A stretch of DNA of 64,000 nucleotides from NCBI GenBank assembly GCA_024138025.1, contig JAMXBD010000092.1, positions 248,001 to 312,000 of the forward strand. The letters are read 5' to 3'. The translations under genes were made by a program, and so were the position numbers. The notes under the pieces are model-generated. The model saw nothing but the letters and a program-made list of their open reading frames with translations, was not told the DNA's origin and ran no database searches. The stretch comes from Combretum micranthum. Lineage: Eukaryota > Streptophyta > Magnoliopsida > Myrtales > Combretaceae. Positions within the stretch are counted from its first letter, which is position 1; every line of letters begins with the position of its first letter. Positions 21,295-33,800 of this stretch are shown here, one piece after another.

Positions 21295-21914
21295 TGATAG
21301 AGCCATGGCAAGATTGTCAAAGCTTTAACTTTGTGATGAGGTGGATGTAGTGGCGAACAAGTATCCAGCGAAGTGAGACAAAAACTGGTCTGTTACCATA
21401 AGTAATTTGAAGACCCTATCTTAAAGGAAACGAGCTAAATCGAAGATGTCGCTAGTGAGCTAGGCCGGTTTTCGGTTAAATTCCTTCGTTTAGGCCTCAA
21501 ACGACCTTTGTAGGTATTTTTGGTAGACTTTAATTTCAATACAACTCTTCATAGGCACATCTATTTTTAATGTCGTCTGTGATATTAATTTTGTCTTTTC
21601 ATGTATATTTGTCATAAAATTTTAAGACTTTTCTATTGTTGGCAGTTTTACAAGGTTCTATTTTTTGCAGCTTTAAGCCTACTTATATTGTTTGCCTTAG
21701 GGCAAGCAGATAGTCAACTTATCGTATTTTCAGTAAAATTCAAAACTAACATTGCTCTTTTTCCCAAAATTTTGAATTCTTGCCCAGCATTTTGATTTTT
21801 TTGAAGCCATTAGGCTAGGTATTCCTAGAATCAATAGGCTTTTGAAGATCACACTCCGCCATTCTACGTGAGTCAATGTTTTGTGATAAACCCTAATTTT
21901 ATCTCGCTACATTA
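21295..21914 (+). repeat. Solo LTR of the TGACGCAG family, inverted and old
   Basis: The reverse complement of this 620-bp stretch aligns with the 12064 LTR: both have GCAAGAATTCAAAATTT, then AGGCAWACAATATAAG, then a CTTAAAGCTGC block. The right end CGCTACATTA mirrors TGACGCAGCG with transitions, and the left end reads TGATAGAGCC. Flanks are CTTTT (21290-21294) and CTTTA (21915-21919), 4/5. Around it the SAUR-A 3' flank is interrupted relative to 8320-8340. Orientation is opposite to the other family members. Confidence 0.75.
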
Positions 21915-22109
21915 CTTTAGCACTATGCAACAACATGATTCAGGAAGAGCACATGTAGTAGTGCTACCTATCCAGCCTAACTTGACACTATAAGAAGCTT
22001 ATTAATCAATTCCTATCTTTCTTGTATAAGTTATAATTAGTACAGAAACACATTGATGATTGTTTCTCAAAATTCATCAAAGATAGAATAATATATTGGA
22101 AATATATTA

Positions 22110-22440
22110 AATTAAATACCTAAACTTTGTATGAAAATTCAATTTAGTATCATAGAAGTGATTAAATTAATACCCAACAAAAAATCCGTAGCCATTTTTA
22201 CCATCTCATCTATCACCATTTATTCCATTACTAACATAGAAGAAGAGGCAGCCTATTAGTAGCAAATGACATTATTAAGGTAATAAAAATTTATTAATAG
22301 GTTACTCTTCTATGTCACAAAGTGTTAAAGAGGTAGTAAAAATAGATTAAAAAGTTTGCTTAAGTATAAAATTGTTTATTTTATTGTTCAGGTGCCAAAT
22401 TAAATATTTCTACAAAGTTTAAATACAAAAATTTGACAAT
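22110..22440. repeat. MITE-like element with imperfect terminal inverted repeats
   Basis: The left edge (ACCTAAACTTTGTATGAAAA) and the reverse complement of the right edge (TATTTAAACTTTGTAGAAAT) match over ~30 bp with several mismatches. The interior is non-coding and AT-rich. No clear target duplication was found, so the superfamily is not assigned. Confidence 0.5.
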
Positions 22441-23433
22441 TACCGTAATATATTATACATGTGCAAAATGTGCAGGTGGATGATGTTTTATGAGGATTGG
22501 GAAGGATGTTGGTCGTGTGTAGGTTGGGAGAGGCTAGGAGGGGCTTGGTTGTGGACAGTGGGGTTGGAGGTGGTGGCTTCCATGGTTTTTTGGCGACTGT
22601 GCTTAATGAAATTGGCAAGAATAGTAAAACCAGAGATTGAACAGTGAGATCAGCAGGATGACGACCGGCAAATTAAAAGAAAGAAAAGAAAAAGGTGATG
22701 GTCCAAAACTGAAAGAAAAGGAAAAAAATTGATTCAGGTTTTTTCGAGTGTTGTAATACCATGTGCAAACTATACTGAATATGCCTTTGGCAAAGTGTTT
22801 CATTTCAATAATTATATTTTGCCTAGGCCTAATGGTATGGCCCAAGTTCAATTTCCCCATTGTCAATAGTTGTAATAGTTAGAAAAAGAAAATAATAATT
22901 ATTTATTTATATGAGAGAAAACGGCGATAAGGGTGTCAGATGCATCAAGTAAGCACTCTGCACCAAGAGATAGGTAAAATGTCAAGTTTGATTTCTTTCA
23001 GGATTGAAAAAAATAAACACGATTGCATTCGACTTAATGACAATGATATAACGTTGGTAATTGTCCAGCCTGTCATAGTTAACTATGCTGTCTGCAGATA
23101 CACATCCCACTGGTCCCTAGCTAGCTTTCCCCACAATATATTTGGCCCATAGTGCAATCTCACAAAATGGTATTTCAAATTAATGCTTATGTTTGCAATG
23201 TTGAATACAAAGACAAGACCATGTGGAAATGTCTTGAATCTGAATATCGCTGTTTATGGCTGGAGTGCTCTCTTCCACTCAATTCACATATCAAAATATT
23301 TCTTATATCTATATATATCCGCATACCATTATCTCTGACCGCGTCAAGCTTCCACAACCATTACTTGGAAATAGTCATCCTTTCTCTAACCCTCTCTACA
23401 GCTCTAAATTTTCATATTATCTTGTAGGTATGA
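22441..23433. other. Spacer with a GC-richer patch and a degenerate SAUR upstream copy
   Basis: At 22480-22610 the minus strand is unusually C- and Pro-rich: one frame has KKPWKPPPPTPLSTTKP, another starts ATG with 31 codons. It may be a fragment of a host gene, but I cannot identify it. At 23130-23290 the plus strand resembles SAUR upstream DNA (GGCCCATAGTGCAATCTCAC, AAGACCATGTGG and a CTTCCACTCAATTCACAT block) but no SAUR coding sequence follows. Confidence 0.4.
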
Positions 23434-23719
23434 TGTCGGCATAACATTTATTCTATAACAAATATAAATCATAATTGTCATTATGTTATGGGCTATCATA
23501 CTTATTATATCATACTCTCCCTCACTTAAAAGCAGAGACTTTGATCGAGGCCCATCAAGTGAATGACTTAATCAAACATGATTGTAATGAGCATACAAGA
23601 ATTCAAATCTATGACCATCTACTCTAATATCATGTTAAGGTTACCACCACAAGCATCTAATCAAAATGCGTAAACTTATAAATTTATATGGTGTGAGCTA
23701 TTTTACTTATTATATCACA
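23434..23719 (-). mobile_element. Decayed micro-LTR element, minus strand
   Basis: The terminal direct repeats of ~81-87 bp (23434-23514 and 23633-23719) share the TTATTATATCAYA ends and the TGTTA start of the family. Next to the right repeat, the minus strand reads TGATATTAGAGT, a degenerate iMet primer site, and a purine tract (minus AAGTGAGGGAG) adjoins the left repeat. The total is ~286 bp, like the intact copy at 15004. Flanking duplication is not recognisable. Confidence 0.65.
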
Positions 23720-24684
23720 TTCCATGGACAAGTGATCCTTCTCATGAATTTTGCAAGCTTCACTTGTCAAGGAAAACATTATTGATGTGCCTATCTCCTC
23801 ATATCTTATTCATCATGATGGAGAGACTTGAGATTTTTAACGCATCACTTATCCAAGTGATGAATTGTTCTAAAAATTTTCTTCATTTGATTTAGCATTC
23901 TCAGACAATAGAAAAAAATTGGACAGCACCGATCTTCAAAACTGCTAGTTGTTTCCTTTGACAAAAGTTCATCTTAGCAGATTGAATGTCAAACATAAGA
24001 AGAGATTAAAATTGACTGGAAACTGTATACACTGCATTCAAAATATCAACAGCATTTAATATTTATTTATATTTATACAACAATATGTTGGCCAAGATCC
24101 AAACTCTTTGACGTCATCACAACATATGGAAAGTGTTGTTGATTCCTCATTAGAATTTCGTATCAGATTTATTGGCTGTATATTACATCATAGTTCTATA
24201 TTTATATATTTGTATCCACTTTCTACAAACCGTACCAAAAGCTCTGCATGAGGTCTTTTTGATTGTAGGTTGTCCTACCAAAATTTTGGCGTTCAGCATT
24301 TTATCAAGAATAGTCTCTCTGCTGCAGATTCATTTTTTAAGAAATATTCAACGACAGGATCATGTGATCCTTCAGATGATTTTCTCTAAAAGTAAAAGAA
24401 ACCAGGTTGTATCTTCAAATTCTCCACCATTCAATTCACATCATAGACATCACCTGCTGGCCATATCAAGCCACACATTAACAAGCTAATCATTCTTTCT
24501 CATCTGCATTGTTCCACCATATATGTTGGGGCCATCGTGCAACCCAGCAAAATGGCATTCCTAATTAATGCCTCTATTTATACTATTGAAAAGGAAGACA
24601 GGACCATGTGATCCTTCAGGTAGATATGTCCTTAATCATGAAATCATTATCTATGGCAAAATGGCTTTCTTCCACTCAATTCGC

Positions 24685-24692
24685 TTATATAA
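24685..24692 (+). promoter_or_regulatory. TATA box of the intact SAUR gene
   Basis: TTATATAA lies 120 bp upstream of the ATG at 24812, a normal distance allowing a short 5' leader. The corresponding region of the startless copy at 14005 reads GCTATATAATC. Confidence 0.65.
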
Positions 24693-24811
24693 CCATACCT
24701 TGTTTATGCCAATACAAAGCCATCCACTAACCTTGAAATATTCATCTCCTCTTCACCCACTTGAACTCTTCATTTCATTTGTACTTCACTGCAATAATAT
24801 AGAAAATCATC

Positions 24812-25057
24812 ATGGCCGTCCGTTTGCCAGGTATTCTAAAATCTAATGTTCCTAAAGGACATGTAGCAGTCTATGTTGGAGAGGGACAAAGGAGAAGGAA
24901 TAGAGTGCCTATTTCATACTTGAATCAACCACAATTTCAGGACTTGCTCAATTTGGCTGAGGAAGAATTCTGTTTTAATCATCCAATGGGTGGTCTTAGT
25001 ATTCCTTGCAGAGAAGATGCATTCCTTGCTTTAACTTCTCAGTTAAGAAGATTGTAG
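24812..25057 (+). CDS. SAUR family protein, subtype B, intact
   Basis: An 81-codon, intron-free gene, typical in size and structure for the family. After a short N-terminus ([11 protein letters not shown]) it shows the whole SAUR core: [13 protein letters not shown] (residues 12-24), [16 protein letters not shown] (30-45), [13 protein letters not shown] (48-60), [17 protein letters not shown] (61-77). The usual Gly in EEFGF is Cys here. SAURs are early auxin-response products that inhibit PP2C.D phosphatases, keep the plasma-membrane H+-ATPase active and so promote cell expansion. The ATG at 24812 is chosen because it opens the conserved MAVRLPG N-terminus. A TATA box lies 120 bp upstream. 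It is the only copy in the cluster without visible damage. The specific SAUR number cannot be assigned from sequence alone. Confidence 0.93.
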   Translation: MAVRLPGILKSNVPKGHVAVYVGEGQRRRNRVPISYLNQPQFQDLLNLAEEEFCFNHPMGGLSIPCREDAFLALTSQLRRL

Positions 25058-25350
25058 GATATCGAAAACCATATTTTTCTGATTACAATTTTGTAAATGA
25101 GGATCAAGGGCCATTTAGGTTCTTTTATTATATTTTGTTTGTTTATTAATAGAGAATTTTGTACAATTCTTGACAAGTTAAACCTTATGGCATCTCTCTA
25201 ATGCACGGCAGTTTTGATGAAATCAATCAATGTCTTCTTCATTCTTTTAATATTTTGTTGGAGATATTCTTTCTTGTTTATGTTGACAAAATTGAGAAAG
25301 CCTGCTATATGCAAAATGTTAATGCATTAGTTCTTCCACATTTTCAGTAT

Positions 25351-26242
25351 GAATAAACTTCACTTCAATTAACAAGAAGAAGAAAAATGCAAAATTAAGT
25401 GTTCAATATATATCTCTATATCGACAGTTTACATCACCTGGATAAGTTAAAGAAATTGTTTTTCTTATTTTAAGGCAAGATTTTGGAGCAACAAATGGAA
25501 TTACTTGATTTATTTAAAGGTTGCTAATAACATATTCATTACTCTTCTTGCTTTGTAGTTAGTAAATGAATGTAAGGAAGAAGTCTTAAAACAAAACCAT
25601 TTGGACTGTGAATGGATGTAGCGTACTAGTTAAGATTGGGCAGCCCAACGAGAAAATCAAATTGCTCCAGCCATGTTTTTCCTTCTCCCTCTAATGATAA
25701 GCTAGTTCCTTTTTCATTGCTAATGATGGAATGTAGAATATTTTAAACGATGTAAGATTTGAAATCTAGTTGCAAATTGCTAAACAATATTCTTAGATTC
25801 AAATTATCAAGTATCAATTTCCCTATTTAATAAGACATGTTTGTTCTCATTTCATGTCTGCCATGAAAAACTCAAAAAAGAATTCCAAAGTAAGTTGTTA
25901 ACTGAAGCATTTCCAATTTCTTTCCTATTTCCATCTGTCTCTTGGTAATCAATGGCTAATCATTTCATTCCAAGGTTATCATTCCATCATTTTCCCAGAG
26001 ATAGAATGGGAGGTTGGAAAGTGATGCCTGGTGATATGCCTAGGAAATTAGTCTCTAGGGTATCTACGGATTAATAGTAATTAACCTTAAAGAAATACCC
26101 AAAATTAAGACAAAAAATTAAGGTTTCTTGTATAACAAATAGAAGCCTTTACTTGCCTCAGACATGACGCACCAATAACGTGAAAAAAAAGATATAACAT
26201 TCGCGATTAATTGATATGATGGACAATAACTCACTTGTGTTT
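25351..26242. other. Intergenic spacer left of the CACTA element
   Basis: AT-rich, with no reading frame, repeat or RNA that I can support. It ends at the left terminus of the large inverted-repeat element. Confidence 0.5.
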
Positions 26243-27196
26243 GTATACAACAAAATGAGCCTTTGACCACGTCTAATAAATGTGGCTAAACATTAATTAA
26301 ACGTGAATTAAGATTTTTTTGTCACATTTTTTTACACGTAGCCAATAGACATCGCAAAAGGTCTGTCGTAGATTTGATAGGTAATGTTAAAAATTAAAAC
26401 GTCATAACATAAATATAAATTTGGCAATTAAATACGCTTTATTAGGCCATGTTTAAACATGGCCTACTATCATGCATTGGTCACACTTATGTGTGGCTAA
26501 ATATGATTAATGCCCATCCCGCCAAATATAAAAGAAGGGAAATTTGTGATTTGCGACATTTACACGTGGATAAATATTTTTATTAGTAACGTGTACATGT
26601 AAGTAAATTATGTAATTCGCAATGTTTAACTGTGGCCATGCACAAGTTGAATAAGTTTTATATATGTTTGTTGGACAAAAGTGGTGATTTATAAACATGA
26701 CAAACCTCCTATTTACCGTAATTTAAACATAGCTATTCAAACACATTGGCGACGTCTACATAAAAGTATTCAATTAAAATAGTAATTTTTAAATGTGGTT
26801 GTTGTTGTTGAGAAGAGATGGGCATTAATGTTTAACTTGGTTTGATTTGCCAATATATACCTATTTATTGTACATTATATGCACAATTAATAATATATAC
26901 CTAATTGATCACATTATAATCCATAGTTACTATTACTTTTGCATATAAAATTATATATGAATAGATATTACTAATACATTTTGGAGCTTACAATGTGCTC
27001 AACATATAGTAAGATCTAATAACACAAAAACTACTTAAAGATCACCGATACCATCCTTATAGTAAAGGGGGAAAAAAACACCAAACAATATTATTTAGTG
27101 TCCTCAGAAGAAACATAAGCACAAACTCCAAATTATATCAAAATGAGCAAGTGTACATACTTTATCACATTTGACCCCATTCATGTCAATAGGTAC
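26243..27196 (+). repeat. Left terminal inverted repeat of the CACTA element
   Basis: About 950 bp that match the reverse complement of 45437-46416 along the whole length with scattered differences. Shared blocks include CCTTTGACCACGTCTAATAAA near the tip and CATTTGACCCCATTCATG at the inner end. The length is unusual for CACTA elements, whose strict inverted repeats are normally tens of bases. Confidence 0.85.
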
Positions 27197-27472
27197 AACA
27201 ACAAAAAAAAAAACTGAGTCATTAATTAGACAAGCTTAATTTCTTAAACACAACACTAAATAGACCATAAAGTTTAATTACATCAATTATGGCGTTGCAA
27301 AAACAAGTTCTCCATTTTCGCTAACATACTCAATCGTGGTTTGCTTTACACTGTGGCCAGGAAGGAATAGTCTTATTCTGTAGTATACTCATATATTTCA
27401 TGCCCATTACAAGAACACATATTAAAGATAAGAGCACGAGTCAAGACCATATAATTATGTTAAAGGATCAAA

Positions 27473-27876
27473 CCTTTCAAATCTTGAACCTCATTATATA
27501 GTCTCCTATTTTCTGCAAGAACCACATGATAGTTTTGAGCAGCATCAGCAACTCCTTCATTAGAATGTAAACCTTTCAAATCCTTCTTTCTTTTGATGCA
27601 ATGCTCTAAGAGTTTAACTACTACCCTAAAAAGTAAACATATAGGAGCATTCTGCAAAAAATAACGAGTGCAAGGAGAAGTTAATCACATAAGAAGAGGA
27701 TTAGCTCAAAAAGAACATTCAACAAGCAATTATAGTGTAGTGTACAGATATAGAGCTCACATCTAAATTATTTGATTTAATAAGTTCCATGAGCTTATCA
27801 CTAAAATGATCAGCAAACACTCTAGACTTCATTTGAAGAACTTCTAGATACTTCTTCCTATAATATATTGACCTAA
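27473..27876 (-). pseudogene. Kinesin-14 gene fragment (two exons) captured by the CACTA element
   Basis: Two exons with good splice signals lie on the minus strand. Exon 27761-27876 encodes YYRKKYLEVLQMKSRVFADH and LMELIKSNNLD, then a GTGAGC donor. Exon 27473-27651 follows a TTTTTTGCAG acceptor. It begins NAP, and ends AAQNYHVVLAENRRLYNEVQ plus DLKG with a GTTTGA donor inside the Gly codon. The ENR.LYN.VQDLKG motif marks the neck just before the motor domain in plant kinesin-14 proteins, and KSN.LD|NAP is a known-looking junction of the stalk. The long coiled-coil between these parts and the motor itself are missing, so the piece is internally deleted. Intact proteins are minus-end-directed microtubule motors. 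This copy cannot make one. Confidence 0.78.
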
Positions 27877-30800
27877 CTGACAAATCCAAAATGAATATAA
27901 GTAGTTTAAATAGAGACAATTATACACACTATCTATATCTTAAAACATGTGGCACATAAATTCATTGTAGACGATTTTGGATTAAATTTAGCATCATGAT
28001 AACATCTCTAAAATTTATTTTGAAAATATAATACATCATAAAAACATAAAAAATAGAATAAAAAATAGAAAGAGTAAGAGAAAGAACGAAGAAATAAAAA
28101 AAAAGAAGAGAGAGAGAAGAAAAGGGAAAAAAAACATTGTTTTTAGCATTGACCTAGATGGACACAAGCTTTTTATGAAAAGTATGAATCTAATAATTCT
28201 AAGAAAGAACGTATCAACATTTTTAGCTGTCATATAATTGCAAGCAGTAAGCATAGTAAGCATAGGCAAACCTAATGCATTTGCCTAAGAAATAGGTATC
28301 CTAGCGTCACCTGCTGTAACTTGCAACAAGAATTAACTTGCCTTAAAATAACTAAAAGGGTCATATCAAGATTATCATACCAAATGAAGTCAACATGATG
28401 CCATACCTTTGCTTCTGCTCCAAAATCCAACTACTTCTTATATTAAAACAAAAGTGGATTTACCAATCACTAGCAACCCAGCAAGCTGTTGTCATGGAAA
28501 ATACTAAATTGATAAAAGAAAAGCAAAGCTAGGGTAATAATTACACTCTCTAAATAAAAATCCTAGTGGGAGCAACCACATGTACTATAAAAAGCATTTT
28601 GAGTTGGTGGACATACAAATCAGTTCTTACCCAAAAAGAACATTCAAAATCTTTGTCATAGAAGCATTTCAAGATCTTTCCAGGAATCCAATCAAAATCC
28701 CATTTGATCACACGCCTGATTAAAATTTGCACAATGAACCTTGAATATTTTTGCTTGCCTCACCATTGTATATTTCTTCTCTAGTGGCTACAAATCAATA
28801 AAGGAGAATATTGTTGTTATACCATCTATCAGAACAAAACTAACAAGAAACTACATCACAAATTACAGAAACAACTTTCGTCCGCACATTTTTTTCATCA
28901 TAGGGCAACAGTAGACCACATAAAGCAGCTAAAATATCTAAAATCAAAACTAAAAATACAAGGCAAATTTCTAAAAAGAAGAATATTTGAAAATTAATTC
29001 ATCCATACTTACAAATGATCTGTGAGGCCTCGAGTCTAGAAGGATTTGACAGCAAATGGCCCTTAACATGATCAAGGACCAACATTCTTATCTTAACTGT
29101 CCTATAAGTCAATCTCTTTAATAATCTTTTGTATTATGTCAAGTTTGAGGAAGTAGTCATGCTTTTTATTAAGCAATAGGACCTGAAAGAGAGAAAGGCC
29201 AAGACATAGGTGGTCATGGTGCAAGTTGCCATTAAAAGCTTTAACAACCCATTTAATTTGACCTATAGACTTATTCATTTATTTATTTATTTTTAATGCG
29301 ATGTTAAGTTATTGTAATATATCAAAACCATTTCTCTTGAAACAAAAATAGAACACGTTAATCCAATGCCAACTTCCACAAAGAAGTGAGAATTAAATTT
29401 CTTACGTAGATGCTTTTTCGAAATACACATGACCAGAACATATTTTATAATGTTTTAAAGTAGAATTATGTTTTAAAAGTTTAGCAAGTGCATCGATAAC
29501 CAATATAAGAGTTATATTTATAATTATCAATGACCATATTTCATAATATGTACCTAAAACAGAAAACGTGTAAGATATAATGCCAAACCCATAACAAAGA
29601 CTATATTATAAACCATATTTTATACTTATCAACGACCATATTTCATAATATCCACTCTAGGTGACTGGTGAGGTTAAAAATAATTTTAATGAACTAACTC
29701 TACATTAAATCATATAATACAAACTCTAGAAAAGGTATTGGAGATTTGCACATATAGACATGTATATCGTCTGCCATGTTACGAAAAAACGTTTCATCTA
29801 AAACCACAAAAAATTGCTAATTGTAGTCTTACCTCAACTAAACAGTCGGTCATCATAATACATGATCTCTTCTAAGCCAAATTGGGCAAACCCAAATGTA
29901 AATGAGTCATCAGGGTAATGAACTATAGGCATGATTCGTATTCCCCATTTATTCTAGAAATAATGTCAAATGGATAGCTATAATTGGTTAGACAAAAAGT
30001 TTTGAAGAGTTACATTTAACAAAATTCATTAATGCTATATGTGCTTATACAATAATTATAATTTTGCTCAATCTAGAGAAAATATAATAAGCACTTAAAA
30101 AAAAAGAAAAAATATATAAGATGGTCCAAAACAACAACAGTAACTATTGCTCATATATTTGACACTAGAAGATGAGTTAATATTTGAATAAAAAAATCCC
30201 CAAGTAGATTTTCCTAATATTTTAAGTCCACGTAATACTGGTTATAACAACCATAGCTTTCAAAGCCATTTAATTTCCATATCCTAAATCCACAAGTTCT
30301 ATTAAGCAAAAGTTAGACATGCCAATTTTTATGTCAAAACTTAAAAAAAAAAAAAGAAGGAACATGTATGGATTCTATTGGCTTCGTCTTATGCAGTTTA
30401 TATGATCTAATTGCATGTTCCCCAACATTATCACAAAAAGATCTTATAACGTCTCTCTCTGTACATATGCAATACACTACATCTAAATTAATTTACCCAA
30501 AAAGGTTGAAAATATGCTAGTTTTCCACTTCTATTTTAAAATCCATGCTACCGAATAAATATAATGTCATCTTCCCCTTATCATCCCTCTTGTCTTGAAG
30601 CATCAAGAATGTCTCTTTTGCTCATGCCACAAAACTATACTATTGCAATATATGTCACTAAAGAATCAATGCAGTAGAAAAAATTTGTTTCATAAGAAAA
30701 TGAAAAGGTTGATATCAGATACACACATCATCAAACACGTCTCCTTAATTAGCCTATGTAAAATCTAAATTCATACTGATAAACCCTTCCATATATTATG

Positions 30801-33800
30801 AGAATAAACAAATCTTTGAAGAAGGCAGCAAAAAAGTTTGCTCAATTTTCACCTATTCTCCCCTATAATGATCACAGTTATAGTGCCAAATTGCTAACAC
30901 CCATTGGTGTTCAATTCAACAAGGAAGGAGACTTATGCCATCCTAAATTTGACTTAGGTGAAAGGATAGTTAGGAAAGGGAACCAGCCTGCATATTGTTT
31001 CACACATTTAATTTATCCATCCCTCTATATCTCCTACCTTGCAGTTGATGTCTTCCTAAATTCCAATTACTACATAAAATTAATTACTTCAATAGATCTC
31101 CTCGTCCAGTTAACCACCAAAGAAAAATTCAACACAATAACACTCCAATAGAAATAAAAAGAAAAATGTTAATATCATATCACCATACCTTACCTTACAT
31201 TATGCTATAATCATAATTATATTTCTACAGGAACATATATACCAATTAGAAATGCTAAAAGCATAGACAATTTATTTCATCAACATAAGTCCACATGAAA
31301 CATTCAATTAACTTTCATCAATTGTAATATGGGTATATATACACACACACGCTAAAATTTACCATAAATTATATTAACTTATACAAGCTAAAGGATTGAG
31401 GAATAACATTGACATCAAAAGCCACCTCTACTGCTTTGACCAAATGGCTAAACAATGTGAATGTATCCTATTATGCAAAAATAAAGGAATTCTGCAGCAA
31501 GTTAGAATTGAACGAAGGAAGGAAGAATTCACATAGCTTGTTCTATACACCAACTTCCAAATATCTCGAAAAAGGTTTTTCCTTTTGAATATGACACATT
31601 CGGAACACTAAAAGAAAGAGGAAATGATCAACAATATCAATTGTGGAAGTCATAATGTGAATTTATTAAAGTGCACTAAGATCCATACCTTCCAATCGTA
31701 TCCATACCGAAGCAAGTGTTGCTTCAGCAAATAAATAGGCAAAAGAAAAGTTGAATCATGAACGAAGAGCACTGGTCCAAGCTAAACAAGGAAGAGAGAT
31801 GAATCACTTCTTGATGTAGAGCTTCCTTTAGATGCCTCCATTCTCCATAAATCACTCATAGCAACCACAGAACTCTCTGTATCTTGTGTCCTGGTATCAT
31901 ATGTGGATGTAATATTTAGTTCCCTCCATTTAACAAATATATCAAAATGCATGAAATTAGTGCATAATCCCCTTTTTTTTTCTCTTTCCTTTGCAATTTC
32001 AAAAACAACATCAACTCTAGGAGATAAAACAATATTAAAGTAGTAAAATCATAATGCAATATTAAAGGACAAAATTGGTAATCATACTGTTAAAGTGATG
32101 TCAACTGGATTGCTTTGAATTGAAAAACACCTATATCATCATTAGGAAAGAGCTAGGGGTGTAACTGCTCAAGTAATACTTTTAAAATTAGAGAAAGAGT
32201 AGAGACTTATTATAGTAAGGTATGCTTGTTTTGCTAAGGAGGGTGAAAACTAATTGATGGCTTCTCCACAAAAACACCTTCATTTGAAGGTAGGGTTCGG
32301 TATCTTCTTTTCCTTTTTTTATTTAAATTGGATAATTGGTTTTTAAACTTTCGAAAAAATAAACCATGTTAAGGAAAAGCAAAGACTAGGCTTAAAATTA
32401 AAAGAATTCTCATTGGAATTCTGAGAGTAGGATCTTTGATATCCCTTTATTACATTCCATATGAATATGTCTGAAAAAATAGCTCGTGTCAAGTAATAAA
32501 TATAAAATTCAAACCAAATCTACATGATTAAGCTATTAGATCAACAGTTGTGGCACTAACCTTAATATAGTATCGAAAAAAAATGTATCGAACATCATCA
32601 TTCAACCATTATCTATTTAAATAGTTCACTTAATAGGCTATAATTGAAGTCTCTACCAATAAGTAAGAAAGAGTATCAAGTAATAAATATAAAACCATAC
32701 TAAATCTACAAGATTATACTAATCTGGTGCTAATCTTAACAAAATGGAATAATAATAAAAAGGTTGAATTTCTTAAGTACAAGAGAGGTACCTTTTCCCT
32801 AATTTGGCAAATTGAAATAATTCAAGCTATTTTGTATTTTTTTTTTCTATTATTACCTGCAAATCCAAATTGCTATTGCATTTTCCCATCATGATATTAT
32901 AAATTATAGTAAAAATGAATGATTTAATCTTATTAATTGTCTATTTTATAAATTTGCTAAGATAAGCATATAACAAAATCATCTTACTCAACTCATTTTC
33001 TACCATTAATAATTTAATGTGAGAGCCATATGTACTGTGTTATGACTCCATTTGGATTTCCATCATTGATGGCTTCCCTTTTGTTGAGAGACCCATTAAA
33101 AATACGATCTATATAAGATTTGCACTTATCAAGGAACCTTCATTTGAATACAAGAAAATTATTCAATGAGACAAAAAAAAAAAGAGTCACTTTCAGTGTG
33201 TTACATAAAAGAAGCCAGTCATGCAAGGGATCCAAGCTCAAAGATGTTAAATGCCTTAAGAGACGATAGGGAATGTAAATGTGATTTTCTAAAGTTAATG
33301 TTTTCAAAATTTCAATTGTGCTAGTTTTGAGATATGTTTGCATTGTGAATGTGTGTTAAGGGCAGAAAGCTAGCAGCTCATTCATGTGTTGGCATTCCAT
33401 GGTGTATACTAAAGCGCTTCCAGGGAGTCATTATATAGAAAGGTTGTATTTAATATGATCATTCATAGTTTTGTTAACTCTATCAATAATAGAACCATTG
33501 CTATCATTTTCTGTTATGTTATTTAAAAAGCATTTATGCCACATGGGATTTATGTATACATTTATGTCCATTCTCTAAAGATTAGTTGGGCGGTAGCACA
33601 TTAACTTTATGCATGGTTATGATGAGGGGTTTTTTAATACAACATGAGAATGGCAACTATCCTAGGGATAGCTCTTAGTGTTACTTCTTTTTGGAAATTC
33701 AGTAAAGAATCATTTTCTGCACTTTTGTTTGGTTCATATAAAATAATCGCAGAATATAGATCCAATTCATGCACTCTTCTTTTTAGTTGATAGTGCATTG

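Larger units (their letters stand above)
23867..25350 (+). repeat. SAUR-B unit 2 (promoter, intact gene and 3' flank)
   Basis: Segmental duplicate of 12670-14700 without the 559-bp solo LTR. It supplies the empty site for that insertion and contains the only intact SAUR of the window. Copies of the shared CATGTGATCCTTCAG motif are at 24359-24373 and 24603-24617. Confidence 0.85.

Noticed and set aside
28036..28269. Leu/Phe-rich minus-strand frame resembling a membrane protein
   Set aside because: It comes from an A/G-rich low-complexity run and has no conserved motif.
30798..31151. 117-codon ORF in the CACTA interior as a gene
   Set aside because: It has an ATG and reasonable composition at its start but no family, no splice support and an AT-rich random-looking second half. 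Kept only as a mention.
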